Shown here: positions 47,301 through 57,639 of the stretch, in pieces
How the letters are laid out: the number at the start of each line of letters is the position of its first letter
How positions within the stretch are numbered: position 1 is the first letter of the stretch
NCBI GenBank assembly: GCA_021234535.1
Contig: CM037843.1
Coordinates: forward strand, 37,883,200 to 37,947,199
DNA length: 64,000 nt
Direction: 5' to 3'
Origin: Stichopus chloronotus
Taxonomy: Eukaryota > Echinodermata > Holothuroidea > Aspidochirotida > Stichopodidae
The notes under the pieces: generated by a model
The model's database searches: none
What the model saw: only the letters and a program-made list of their open reading frames with translations
Told to the model about the DNA's origin: nothing
Made by a program: the position numbers and the translations under genes

Positions 47301-50300
47301 TTGATAGCAATTGCAAAAGTCACAGCCACATTCTGAACCTGTGATTTGCTTTAATTAAGAGTACTTGAAGTGTTGATATATGGTTTCAGCACTGGTAAAA
47401 CGTCCCTGTTGGGATTTATTTCTCAAATGTTTTCACAAGCAAGTAAGAAACTTCCTCGCAACTCATTGAGTTAGTCATACACACTGCAAGTTCGCATTGA
47501 TGTTATTGTGTACATGTGAATCATTGGTAAATCTCGATTTTGTGTACAATTTGATCAATATCTAGAGAAACCCTAGTGACCCACTGTAATTTGCTAACAT
47601 TTTTCATATTGTGGACATGAAAAGTTGAAATTTTTGGTACAGTATAAAAAATACTGCCCAATGAACTTCAACAAATGCAAACTTGCACCACCAAAAAAAA
47701 GTAAATAAATAAGTTAACTAATTTCCAATTGTCCAGTCCCTATCTAAAGCATGGTGGACTTACTAGTTGGTAAATGCAGAGATTGATTGACAGTGTAGAT
47801 GTGAACAGGAAACAACCAATGAAATCGCATGTATTCTCTTTGTCTTGTGTGTGTATATCATGGGTTGGTAATGTTCCCCCAAATTTTTTCTTTTGTACCT
47901 TCACATGCACATTAAGTACAATTTTGAACTCTAAGTTTCTGCCTTGTATGAATCTGGAAACTTTCTTTATATCTCATCTGACATATTTGACCCATGAGCT
48001 TATGTTTGATCGCTATAAATGTAGCATAGGTCATGTTGCAAACATGCAACTTTACTATGTGTATTCCTAGGGAGTGTGGACATGAGAGTTGTCAGAGAGA
48101 AGCTCAGTTTGTTGTTATCACTCTTTTGTATGTTCTTTTTCTCCCCTAATATTTTTATTTTTCACATGAGTGTCAAAGTGATTAATTATTTGGGAAACCA
48201 CTTTCTTCTGATTATCGTAGGGCAAAGGATGGTGGAAGTATGAATTTTGCTACAAGAAGTATGCCCAGCAGTACCACATAGTAAGTATTTGTTAAAGTAT
48301 GTGCAAGATTCAAATTTGCCTCTTCATGTTTTCTTGTATTTTGTTTATTTCATCTGTATCCAAATAAAAAACAGGACAATGGTTGAGAATGCTGTTGAGA
48401 CTATTGTTTCTTTAAATTCATTGCTCTTAGCATGCGGTGTTACTTCTTTTGTTTTCAATCAGTAATTTATACAACAACAAAAAAAGGTCTCAAAAAAGGT
48501 CTGTTTTGGGGATTGATAATAATATATTAGAATGATGCGATTGAGACAACACTTGTGGTCATTTCTACTATCCAGAAATTAGTTTAAAATACTTCATCTG
48601 CTTGAAAGGTGTGTCTTAGATGTAGTCACATACTGTTATGTGTCAATCATGACTGTAGTGTTGATCTAATTTCAGACTGGTACAGTGATAGACAGGTCAC
48701 ACAGTTCATAGATAGCTTCCAAGTTGCATTGGTTTCTGCTTTGTTTCTGTCATAATACTTCAAGAAACTGTCAGCCATTTTATTATTTTTGGTTGTTATT
48801 ATTATTGTAACCATCAGTTCTGCTGGTATGTGTGTGTATGTGTGCATACATATGTGTGTTGTGATGCTTGTTGGCAAACAAGGGGGGACTCCTATTTGGT
48901 ATGTGGGTGTATCATAGTGATTACAAAAAGCTTGTCCTTGTGGCAAATTCAATGGTCATTTGTGGTTTAGGGGTCAAATTACAGAACCGCATATGCAAAA
49001 ATGATATCTTCAAAAGAGAAGCTTGGACTGACTTCATAACTATGTGCAGGTGTACCACATTAAGTAAAAGAACCCTTCTGTTTTTGGTAGAGCTCAAAAG
49101 TCATTTAATATCAACAGGAGTCAAAATACAAAAGTGTTGTAAACACAATACCTCAAGAAGCAAATCGTGGACTGATTTCATATGTGTCATGCATGTGCAC
49201 GTTTACAAAGTGCAATATGCCTATTGATTTAGTAGAAGTCAAGATATGTTGATCTTAACATTAAATTACAGAAAACTTGTTAGTTGTGGAGGTCAGAGGT
49301 CGTTATGGGGCCAATATGTAGGATTATTATTAAATCCATGAGCAATTTCTTAAGAATGAAGCATGGACAGATCTGATAACTGTTTTAATGTTTTTCATTA
49401 CCCAGTGCTTCTGCCTTTAATATTGATTACTGTGATTAACTAGATAATGCTGGACATTATATTCAGATAAAACTCTAGTTACCTGATCAAAATTGCAATG
49501 CATTCTTCCATTCTTGCAAATATTTTTCATACCATTATGGTCACTTTCATGTTTCATGTGAGTTTTTATCCAAGACTAATCTAGTGTTTTACCATCGGAA
49601 GTGGCCTTGTGAAAGTGATGTCAAATTTGATCCAAAAGTGATAAGTTGGTGGTCACCCAACATGAAGTTGTAATATGTATAAGTCACAGGCTTCCTCCCC
49701 ACTTGTGTGGTTACTTAATGTCCTAAAGTAACTGCCCTTCAAGGCTCAAATTAATTATTTATTCTTCACTGTTATCTTTTTATTCAGATTGTCTTGAATC
49801 TGATAAATTTCAGTAGAACTCAAGTTAATACCTGTTCCTTGTTTTTTGGAAAATTATAGCAGAAAGTGGCAATATTTCTTTAGGTTGATACTACAAGTTT
49901 ATGTTGACTTCCATTTCCAGGGTAAAGACCGAAGAACAAATGTATTATTGGGGACATGGAATGAAGCTCAGCATAAGGAATGGTGGACATCATCCAAGAA
50001 GTCATATGCACCAGGAGCGAAGTAAGTGAAGTTTTTTTTTTTCTCTCTTATCTTTAGGTAGCCCATGAACTAGAATTGGCACACCATTAATACTATAACG
50101 TGATAGAACAGTTCCACATTTAGAGACATTTCTGCAAAGTTGATTGCAAGATCTAAACTAATCACTATGAAGGAAGGTTTACACGCATGCTGTTAATCTC
50201 TCTATGTTTCATTTTTCTCAGGACCATAACCCATTTTTATTCTGGTGGAGATGTATGTGACATCACGGGTAGACCAAGACAAGTCCAAGTTAAACTGAAA

Positions 50301-51775
50301 TGCAAAGAAAATATCCCAAGAAGTTCAGTGTCATTGTACCTCTTAGAGCCAACTGTTTGCAATTATATTCTGGGGGTGAGTTTGCTTTCTTAGCTTTTGG
50401 TTTTTTTGGTTGAAAATCATGACTGATGTAATCATAAAGATATGCATGTATGTGTGTGTATGTTTGTGATGCCTTGCTTGTAAACCCTATATCTCAAGTA
50501 TCAAAGATTGGACAGATGCCAGAATTGATACGCATATGTACCATAATGAATACAAGAATCTTGTCAATGTGGCGGAGGTCAAAGTTCATCTGAGGTCAGC
50601 ACTGATCTCAGAATGTGAAAGCCTCCTAAAGTATATCTCAAATATGCAAGATTGGACCATTCTCATATGTAGCATGCTTATCATTTGTACTAAATTCAAG
50701 ACCCTTATGATTTTTGGTGGGGTTAAAGGTCATTGGGTACCAAACTGTGAAAACCTCATAAACACAAAACCTCAAATAGTCATGCTTGGAGTGATCACCT
50801 TTATGCTACATTGATAGACCACGTTAGGTACAAACCATCTTATTGTTTTTGATGGAGTATACAATGGTCATTTGAGGTCAACAGCAGTCAAACTGAAAAC
50901 CTTGCTAACAAACTATCTCAACAATGCAACCTTAAAGGGAAATAATGCATTTGTTGTGCAGAAAACAATCATATCTTTAAAAGCAATGTTTGTGAGCACT
51001 GAATGATAGCTCATTCAAAACAAGGAAGGACAACAGTCTTCTTTTCAAGAAATAAGGTTCTCGTAGAAAGAAATGCAGTTATTTGTTACTCAACAATAAT
51101 TTGTTTACCCAAACTTTCCAGAATTCAAATGCTGCATCTTCTGTTACTCATCACGTGCCTAATGTTTTGAGGAGATGATGCTTTTGCAGATGTTTATTGC
51201 TGAGACTGAATGGTTTAACAATGATTAAAGCTATTTTCTTTGTAGCCGTGTTGGTGTTTTCTAAATGCCCTTTTCCCCTTACTGCATATGTGGTCATTTG
51301 ATGGACCACATTGTTTATAACTCCCCTATTATGTTTGATTTTGGTTAAATTGTCATTTTACTTTGTAGCTAATTCTTTTATGGAAAATGCCACTAACTTT
51401 GTAAAGCAAAAAGATGAATGTCATTAGAAACAAATAATGGTGTTAACAATGTATAGATGATGCTTAAAGATTCCTGTGCTTTCACAGTACTTTCGTGGAA
51501 AACTGTAATCCCATCTTTTGTGTGTATATAGTTTTCAGTGCCACTGGATTAATCTCTTGTTGATGAACAACTTTCAAGCCTGAGTATGTCATGACATCAT
51601 GTGTTTTGATTTGTGAAATAAAGTGTCAAATGAATGACAGCATTCACTTTTTTTAGGTCTTTCCAATTGGTAACGTCTTTCCTTTTTATTATTGTTATTC
51701 CTTCTTACTTCACAGGTGGAGTCTTCCTTACTATGTCCGATGTTTTCATCTGCAGATGAGTTTGGCCTGTTTTAG
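36855..51775 (+). CDS. ERLEC1: ERLEC1 (endoplasmic reticulum lectin 1 / XTP3-B), 11 coding exons, 474 aa
   Basis: Coding exons: 36855-36980, 39842-40012, 41301-41378, 42017-42127, 43059-43282, 43675-43783, 46928-47158, 48221-48280, 49921-50021, 50222-50375, 51716-51775 (1425 nt with TAG). All junctions are AG/GT and phases agree. The protein has an N-terminal signal peptide and two MRH lectin domains, and ends without a KDEL-type signal, as in the family. Human ERLEC1 is about 483 residues. Landmarks shared with it include [49 protein letters not shown] and [14 protein letters not shown]1 sits in the ER lumen, binds trimmed N-glycans on misfolded proteins and works with SEL1L-HRD1 in ER-associated degradation. 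The main oddity is a 17-residue threonine run in the linker. Confidence 0.95.
37615..37895 (-). repeat. Dispersed repeat in ERLEC1 intron 1, inverted partner at 8480-8760
   Basis: Reverse complement of the gene 1 intron 1 copy. Shared words include CTACTCTGCCATTTGACTTT, GTGACTCCACA, TTTTAAAATGAGAAGGGAC, TCTTTTCATAT and AGGTGCATCAT. Confidence 0.75.
38860..39470 (+). repeat. Degenerate tandem repeat in ERLEC1 intron 1, ~130-155 bp unit
   Basis: The phrase CAAG(A/G)TATG(G/C)TGG...CCAAATTTT...GG(C/T)AAAATTGGCTTT recurs from about 39000, 39148 and 39276, with a worn copy at 39432. Units also share AATCAG(A/C)A and TTGCAAAATTTTGCAT. There are no nuclear-receptor hexamers, so this looks like a separate family from the half-site repeat. 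Confidence 0.7.
39842..43282 (+). CDS. ERLEC1: ERLEC1 exons 2-5: first MRH lectin domain
   Basis: Exon 2 starts [12 protein letters not shown] and includes C62; exon 3 has [20 protein letters not shown]; exon 4 has [10 protein letters not shown]; exon 5 has [27 protein letters not shown] and [12 protein letters not shown] folds bind mannose through a Gln, an Arg, a Glu and a Tyr. By position these are Q116, R197, E220 and Y221 here, so the site appears intact. Cysteines at 62, 109, 186, 202, 219 and 231 can supply the disulfides. Confidence 0.88.
40070..40330 (+). repeat. Three-copy tandem repeat in ERLEC1 intron 2, ~85-90 bp unit
   Basis: TCAGGTA(C/T)...ACAGGTGTCC begins copies at 40074, 40163 and 40247. 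Each also has (T/A)ACTGATC(A/C)AAGGTCAGG or GCTGATCAAAGGCCAGG and a TGTGGATATTTACATGAT-like spacer. Each unit carries one AAAGGTCA-type half-site. Confidence 0.85.
41050..41110 (+). repeat. Direct duplication of 25 bp in ERLEC1 intron 2
   Basis: TTATCACAAACATAGCATTG plus TTGGC occurs at 41050-41074 and again, unchanged, at 41086-41110, separated by 11 bases. Confidence 0.95.
43675..47158 (+). CDS. ERLEC1: ERLEC1 exons 6-7: inter-domain linker with Thr17 run
   Basis: Exon 6 (43675-43783) has [20 protein letters not shown] and [10 protein letters not shown], matching the human linker 'GSP.KP..LRQLE'. Exon 7 (46928-47158) starts [15 protein letters not shown], then 17 threonines (residues 289-305) encoded by mixed ACC/ACT/ACA codons, then a T/Q-rich segment ([15 protein letters not shown]), and ends with [17 protein letters not shown], where the second MRH domain begins. 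The Thr run is likely O-glycosylated or simply length-variable, and is not a family feature. Confidence 0.88.
43795..43817. repeat. (CT)n microsatellite just after ERLEC1 exon 6
   Basis: An uninterrupted CT run starts 11 bases into the intron that follows the exon 6 donor at 43784. Confidence 0.9.
44320..44960 (+). repeat. ~155-bp half-site repeat family, best-preserved array (ERLEC1 intron 6)
   Basis: It begins with (GT)n (44321-44345), then units starting at TTGCTTGTAAACACAATATC near 44365, 44520 and 44676 (periods 155 and 156), and a worn fourth unit near 44820. Each contains GATCTCATACTTGGCATGTA, TATTGAGT(A/G)GATGATCCCT, TTTTTGGTGGAGGTC and four hexamer half-sites in the order A/GGGTCA-(1)-AGGTCA-(4)-GGGTCA-(4)-AGGTCA. 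Exact AGGTCAAAGGTCA is at 44621-44633. Confidence 0.92.
45725..45810 (+). repeat. Single truncated copy of the ~155-bp half-site family
   Basis: GGTATCTCAAGTAGGATAAC, TGTGTGGGATCTCATGCTTG and TCATATGGACGATTCATG match the start of a family unit; the half-site end is missing. Confidence 0.6.
46235..46360 (+). repeat. Dispersed repeat in ERLEC1 intron 6, partner at 20785-20910
   Basis: CAAAGGTATTTCTTTAATTT, AACATCATTTAAGCCAACTA and CCTTGCACAATTAGCTCACT correspond in order to the gene 1 intron 11 copy. Confidence 0.65.
48221..51775 (+). CDS. ERLEC1: ERLEC1 exons 8-11: second MRH lectin domain and C-terminus
   Basis: Exon 8 (48221-48280) encodes [20 protein letters not shown], exon 9 [14 protein letters not shown], exon 10 [26 protein letters not shown] and [13 protein letters not shown], exon 11 [19 protein letters not shown] and TAG. 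The four predicted mannose contacts Q367, R423, E446 and Y452 are all present; in mammals this second domain is the one that binds Man-trimmed glycans. The loop after QYH is about five residues shorter than in the human protein. Confidence 0.9.
48825..49400 (+). repeat. ~155-bp half-site repeat family, array in ERLEC1 intron 8
   Basis: A GT-rich start (48827-48860) is followed by units with CAAAAATGATATCTTCAAAA and TTGTAAACACAATACCTCAAG, GGACTGATTTCATA and a TTTTTGGTAGAGCTCAAAAG-type end. AGGTCAGAGGTCG at 49290-49302 keeps a DR1-like pair; most other hexamers are decayed. Confidence 0.75.
50445..50935 (+). repeat. ~155-bp half-site repeat family, array in ERLEC1 intron 10
   Basis: It starts with a GT-rich tract (50450-50465), TTGCTTGTAAACCCTATATC and CTCAAGTA, then two or three further diverged units. 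Half-sites: AGGTCAAAGTTCA at 50575-50587 followed by GAGGTCAGC, TTAAAGGTCA near 50725, and TTTGAGGTCAACAG near 50872. Confidence 0.78.
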
Positions 51776-53805
51776 GTGAAAAAATAACGCCAGTGGAAAC
51801 TGTTTTTTCAGTTACATTTTATCCTTTGTAATTATTTTGTAACTGGTTGTGCGCAGATCAAATAACACTTACTGATGATACTATCCTCCAGCAGTCAAAT
51901 GATTAAAATGATAATGTAGATATCTGTTGGTTTGATTTGATGATAGCAGGTAAGCTATACATTAAAATGGTCTTGTTTATGGGAAGCTTTCTTTGTGATC
52001 AATTAACAGTGATGCGCTTTCTTTCTTTCCCATTGAATTCACTTTAAATTGGAATTGAAACTAGGGGGCTTTGTCAGAGTACAAAAATTCACTCTGACAG
52101 ATCCACAACCACCTGCTTAACGCAAGTTCTAAATAGATTTTTTTTGCCCTTTTCAAAATTCATATTACAATCAAGTAGAAGAAAGGAATGAAAAGCATTT
52201 CTCTTGGAATCTTAACTTTCATTAGTTGTTGAATTTTATACCAGCAGAAAATCCTTTTTATTCTTGTACATTCAGAGGAGGACAGGGAGTTGTAAAATAC
52301 ATCTTACATAACTTATTGCTCTTTCTTTCTCCAAGTCGAGTAGAACCATATCTATTTAACAGATTTGTGATAAAAAAATGATCTGTCAATCACAAATTTT
52401 GTTAGAGAGTGCCCCAGTAGAGAGAAAAAAACCATTAATTTTTTTGTTGTTTTTTTGTTGTGGCCTGCAAGATAATATTCATGAGTAAGTGTTTTGTGAC
52501 TCTCCTTTACTTTGCAGGAATGTTGTTGAGTCCAGGTAAACATTGATAACCTTCGACCAAACAACATTTTCACTGCACACATTCTGTTTTTAACCCTGAG
52601 TGTAGAATGTTGGACTGAACAGAATATATCTATACGTTCATGGTAATCTCTTTGATATAACATCCAATCTCTGACCCTTCGATGTCTTTTTCTGGGGGGT
52701 ATCAGCACGTTTTCTTTGGTTTTGTCGTTATGGTTCCACTAAATGGAACCAATTGGTTGGAGATTATTAGTACACTGCATCCCAACAACTGTAGCCCTCA
52801 GAAAGTTGGAAATTTGTCTAAGGTGAAGAAACAAATGACTTCATTCTAATTGGTTTCTAAGTAAAGGGACACCAAAAATTCCATATACTGATCAACAGCA
52901 TTTAACTAACAGCCTGTCTAGTTGTTTGTCATCAACAGTCCAACTGGGGGAAGTTTCTATGATGCACTTCAGTGGTGGATCCAGGATGGGGTGTGGGACA
53001 AGACAGGTATATACCACTCCACTGATACCTAAGAAAAATCTTAAAAACGGGCAGAAACGTAGCGGGAGAATGGGAAATATGAAGTAAATACAGTATGATA
53101 TATGGGGTCAAACAAGTAAAGTTACTGACCTTGCAAGACAGCCTCCATTAAAGTATAATGTTAAGAAACATCATTTAACTTTTCTGAAAAGGGAGGGGGA
53201 TCCTCCCCTAAGATCCCTCCCCTGTATGGTAATTTATCAGCTCTGCAACTATCACAAACTCCTGGGTATGCCCCTGGCTTGGATAATTTCAAGCAATATG
53301 TACAATGTTAGGCAAATGCCAATGAATGTCTTCAATCCTAAGTCCCCATAAACCTATCCGGCCACCTTTGACCAAGGCAGGTGGTGTCAGTTCACATTTA
53401 TTGTAACGAAAGTGTATAGCCGGTAATGTAATTTTGTGGTGCTGTTAATGATGGGTCATATCCGAACATTTTAGATTGCTCTTTATTGATTGCTCCTTTA
53501 TAGATGACCAGTCCAAATAGAAATGTGTCTTTCAACTTAACACAAATCTCAATCAACATGTGTAATGTTAGGATTATGTGGGTGAACATGTTTTCATGTC
53601 TGTAAATTTCTCATCACTTTCCTTTAAAACTGATTTTAGTAACATTTGCTCTTTACTTCTTTTTTTTTGTGTAAATATTGGAAAATTTGGCTTATCATGT
53701 AAATATTGTAGATTTTGTTTTCTAATTGGAATTATTAGCACCATCCAACAACAAAGATGTGGTGAAAACTACTTTCAACAAAAATAAAGGATTGTCTTCG
53801 CTTCT
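51776..53805 (+). other. ERLEC1: Probable ERLEC1 3' UTR
   Basis: No coding sequence follows the TAG at 51773. The + strand has AATAAA at 53783-53788, followed within about 40 bases by T-rich and TTGTGTGTGTGTTTTTT sequence, the usual layout of a cleavage and polyadenylation site. This would give a 3' UTR of about 2 kb. Earlier alternative ends are possible. Confidence 0.5.
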
Positions 53806-53850
53806 TCTACTTTTTACTCTCTTTTCCTTGTGTGTGTGTTTTTTCTTCCT
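53783..53850 (+). terminator. Candidate polyadenylation site of ERLEC1
   Basis: AATAAA at 53783-53788 with a downstream GT/T-rich element (about 53827-53845). No competing signal with as good a downstream element was noticed between the stop codon and this point. Confidence 0.45.
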
Positions 53851-55080
53851 CTGTTTGAGTTGTCATAGAGATGGACCTACTGATGCTAATTCCCTGTCTA
53901 TCTTGCTGCACACTTCCCCTGCATAATTTCCTTTATTTCGTTACTAACTTCTTCATTTCCTTTTAATCAGAACGCTAGTAAACTGAGATGACGTCTTCAA
54001 GGAGAAAATACTGACATGTTAAGAATATTGGCAGAAAATACCAAATAGGATTACAGTTAATGGGATGTATAGATACTGCTTGACTGATAAAATGCCTCAT
54101 TTCTTGCATTGTTACACTCGACACCCTTAAAGCCTCAGCGCGTAATGACTATCCTTTGAAAAAATCCCATGCGCGAGTGTTCCAAGGACTAACATCGAGT
54201 TAGCCTGTGGGGATAACCCAGATGAAATGGCAGTAAAGTTGGAACTGTTATTTAGCTCGATCCCTGGTTGGACAGAACTAGGACGCCAGTCGAGCCAGGT
54301 TTAACATGATCGAACAAAGCACACAAAGTAAACTTACCCTTTTTTTTTTGGAAGAGCGCCATCTGAAAAGAACACCAACGACAGGCTGTGTGAGGTCCAT
54401 GAAGTTTGCCCATCAGAATGGGATTTGACACCATCTACTTGATACATCTGCAGAAGTCAGGTCTTTGCAAGTTTAGTCAACAGATTAAGGGCTTGAAATG
54501 TAGCCTCAGTTTCGTTCTTTTCTTCTTTCTTTCTAAGATCTATCTTGAATGTATCCTGAAATAAGTGTTTCAATCATCACGATCTTTGGTCAGATTTCGT
54601 CTTAAAAAAACCATCCACTATGACAAACATGTTAAAATTTTATATTGACTCATTCATAGATTTCTGACCAAAAAGTCTCACCATAGCTGAAGTATAAATG
54701 TTGATTTCAGAGCTTTGCTGTGCCTTCTTTTTTTAAAGTGTTGATGTGCAACTGACCTCCGTCTGTTTAACCAGGAAGTTGTCAGACATTTTCGATATTT
54801 TCTTAAAAATAGAATCGAAGTAATAGTTACCTACCAGTTACGGCAGTGACAAACCAATTACACGGCATAGCAGATCTTTACATTGCATAGGACACTTAAT
54901 GTCACCTGGTGCTATCCCCCATTGTTATTATTTCTTCGGGGAAGGGGGGGGGGTCAGATTGTTGAGCGTGAAACAGTAGCCTGCCCGTCAGCCTGTATGG
55001 TCTTGCAGCAGTTGCAAAGTTTCAAAAATGAATCTGCCTAGTACGGCGTACATAAGGTGACATGCAAGATATTCAGTCAC
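53851..55080. other. Intergenic spacer, no supported gene
   Basis: Mixed AT-rich sequence with a G-run near 54943-54952 and no linked exons on either strand. Confidence 0.45.
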
Positions 55081-55084
55081 TTGT

Positions 55085-55485
55085 TAGAATAAGTTGTTGT
55101 ATCGACAAGATTTTGCAAATTATCAAGATCTTAGGGTAACTTGACATCTCAGAAAAATCAACTTGTCGAGATACCGAGTTCAAATAACTTGTCATCTTGA
55201 CAAAATTTTGCCTTTTGTCGAAAGTATCCGTAACTGAAAATGTCGGCAAACTATTGTCGAAATACTGTCTGAGAAATAATTTATCTTGACAAAGTTTTGC
55301 TTTTCGTCAAGGCTGCGGGCTTGATATGTCGACATCTCGGAAAATAATTGACAAATTGTCGAGATTCCGTATTAGAAGTAATTTGTTATCTCATCAATAT
55401 TTTCCTTTTTGTCAGAATACCGACTTACGCTAACTCAACATCTCGGAGAAAAATTGTCAAATTGTTGAGATTGCGTAGAAGAAAC
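55085..55485. repeat. Palindromic low-complexity island, TTGTCGAGAT/ATCTTGACAA words
   Basis: For about 400 bp, words such as ACTTGTCGAGATACCGA, CATCTTGACAAAATTTTGCC, TTTTGTCGAAA, GACATCTCGGAAAATAATTG and AAATTGTCGAGATTCCG recur with changes and in both orientations. No fixed period. No gene. Confidence 0.85.
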
Positions 55486-57376
55486 GATTTAGTGAGTCGT
55501 AGCCTATACTGCACGCATACCGGTACAGTTGGAGGATTAATACATCAACCTCCTATATTTTAAGCTTAATGACCCCAAATCTCGGGCAAAGTACAGAAAA
55601 TCCACGTCACTGAGTTAATCAATATGAGCTAGAGCCCATGACGTACTTCGGAAGAAAACGTAGTGCATTAAATTGCTTCAATTCACTGACGTCGTTGTCA
55701 AATAATTTCAGGTGAAAATGCAGTTATGTAAGCTGATATATTCTGTATGTGATCACCTTAATTGACGTTACACAATTCATTGATTTACAAGCGGTTGGTG
55801 CACTGGCTTACTGCATTTCATACACTCGCTTTATGCCGTGCTATGCTAGTTACCGTATACTCCGAGGCTTTTATCTTTCTAAAAAAAAATACCCCAAAAA
55901 GAGTTTGATCAGACAAGTGTAATTGAAAATTAAGAGAAAACGTCACGAAAACCAGGTTTGAGTTCACATTATTTTTATATTTTATGTGTCTACAGGGAGA
56001 GACTATTGAATTAACTACGCCCTAGGCTATCGCGCAAATTATTTTTTTCTGATAGGCTCTTAAATTCAGTGCATGTGCGCTCTCTCATACTCCAAAATAC
56101 CCTTAACAACAATCACGAATGAAATATACTGACGTCAGCAATCATACTTGATTACGAAATTACCGTCGATAAGAAACATATTGCCTTCATTATTGCGAGA
56201 AAATATATATTTGCCAAGCGTGTATGTTATATATTTCATTTCCTAAGGCATAAAACTTTATATCATTCCTTGGCTTCGTTCACGAATTTTATCATATTAT
56301 AGCATAATATTGGTTCAGGATTAAACAAATATTACTGTGAAGCGGAAGAGGCACATAAGTGGTAACTAACTATAAGAGTCAAAAATCTTGATCCTTTCGG
56401 ATACATACGGCAGCATGGCTTGATTTTACAAGTTAAGTCATGTGTCATATGGACAGATACAGGTGTCGTCCAAAGTATGGCAAATATAAACCACTCAACA
56501 AGACTGTCAGTTTTCAAAGAGGGAGACAATGTGCCAGTGGCCGATTTATTGGGGGGGGGGGGGTGTAGGGTGTGTCAGCTACGTCCCTCCTACAGCATTG
56601 GTTTTGGGAGCACATCGCAAGAGCGAATGGGCTATTCATATTTTCAGAAAAAATACATAAAAGCCAAAGTTAAAAAAAATATTGGCTTGTCAGGCGATAC
56701 TTGTATAAGATTGAGGAGAAGTTCGACACACTCTTTTTGAACCTAGAGAGGCCCATTACTCTCATGAAATTCAACTTTTCTCTCTCTCTTTTTAATTTCT
56801 CACAATATTTAATTTTGTGGTGAACAGCAGTTGGGCCTACACTTCGTCGGGTTACACTCACTCCCTAGATCGAGATCAGCTTTTACATGTCAATGAAGTC
56901 ATCATCACTTATAGCTATAGCATGTAAATGATGGGCGCCACTTGGACCACCCCCTCACCTCCCCACCCCTTACCTCTCTGGAATAGATGCACCCACGACA
57001 CCATTGGAAACTGCATCAAACTGAATTTGTGTTCTTCTTTTAAACGTCTTCCATTATTCCTAGAAGCTACTGCAGGAGATATACCATCGAGTTCTCAAGT
57101 TATTGGTAAGCCATTCAACCTGTGATTCCGATATTGCAAATTAGCTCATACCCATTTTCTCTATATGCTTGATAATAAATTGTGTAAACACCCCGGAGAA
57201 CACTGTACCTTTGAAGTGTAGCTTTAAGCCTACGCTTGCATAAAAGCTAGTGAAGTGTCGTGCAACAGGTCTCAGAGCAATATTTCAACTAAGTGACTGG
57301 TTGAGAAGAAGGAAAAGAAAAATGCAGTTAGGGACCAACACAATGAAGTGTAATTTAACAGCAAAATCAATGTAGA
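55486..57376. other. Intergenic spacer with short unsupported frames
   Basis: A 106-codon + frame at 56420-56740 includes a poly-G encoded Gly run (56551-56562) and reads like interspersed-repeat translation rather than a gene. The frames around 56928-57125 end in a GTAAGC, but I found no matching acceptor frame with recognisable protein. Confidence 0.4.
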
Positions 57377-57485
57377 CTTACGGTGGCTCAAAAGGGACAT
57401 GCAAAGAAAAAAGCTCCCTGAAAAGTAATTTTGACCTTTCAGGGAGCTCTTTTTTCTTTGCATGTCCCTTTTGAGCCACCGTAAG
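57377..57485. mobile_element. Foldback (snap-back) element, 47/49-bp arms, TA-flanked
   Basis: The left arm (57377-57423) begins CTTACGGTGGCTCAAAAGGG; the right arm (57437-57485) ends with its reverse complement. The only difference is two extra bases (TC) in the right arm; the loop is 13 bases (57424-57436). The ends CGGTGGCTCA...TGAGCCACCG are bordered by TA on each side, as expected for a TA target duplication of a Tc1/mariner-like or similar transposon. It is far too short to encode anything, so it would be a MITE-like or foldback relic, or a hairpin-forming RNA gene. Confidence 0.85.
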
Positions 57486-57639
57486 ACTTACACGTAACAA
57501 CAGTTGAACCTGGAAAAAACTGGAACAGCAATTAAATCACTTGCATGGGCTTCTGCAGGGGATCCCGCTTTACAACATATCTCAATCCGCAAAACTAAGT
57601 ATACTTATTGTAGTGTCTGCCATAAGCCACTTCAATCAA

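Noticed and set aside
48868..49227. 119-codon + frame inside an ERLEC1 intron
   Set aside because: Lies wholly in the 155-bp repeat family; the similar frames at 10663-11025 and 50536-50814 have the same origin.
52375..53810. Short frames after the ERLEC1 stop as a separate gene
   Set aside because: No linked exons; the region fits a 3' UTR ending near the AATAAA at 53783.
56420..56740. 106-codon + frame with a Gly run and Cys residues
   Set aside because: The Gly run is encoded by a poly-G tract and no upstream or downstream exon fits; probably interspersed-repeat sequence.
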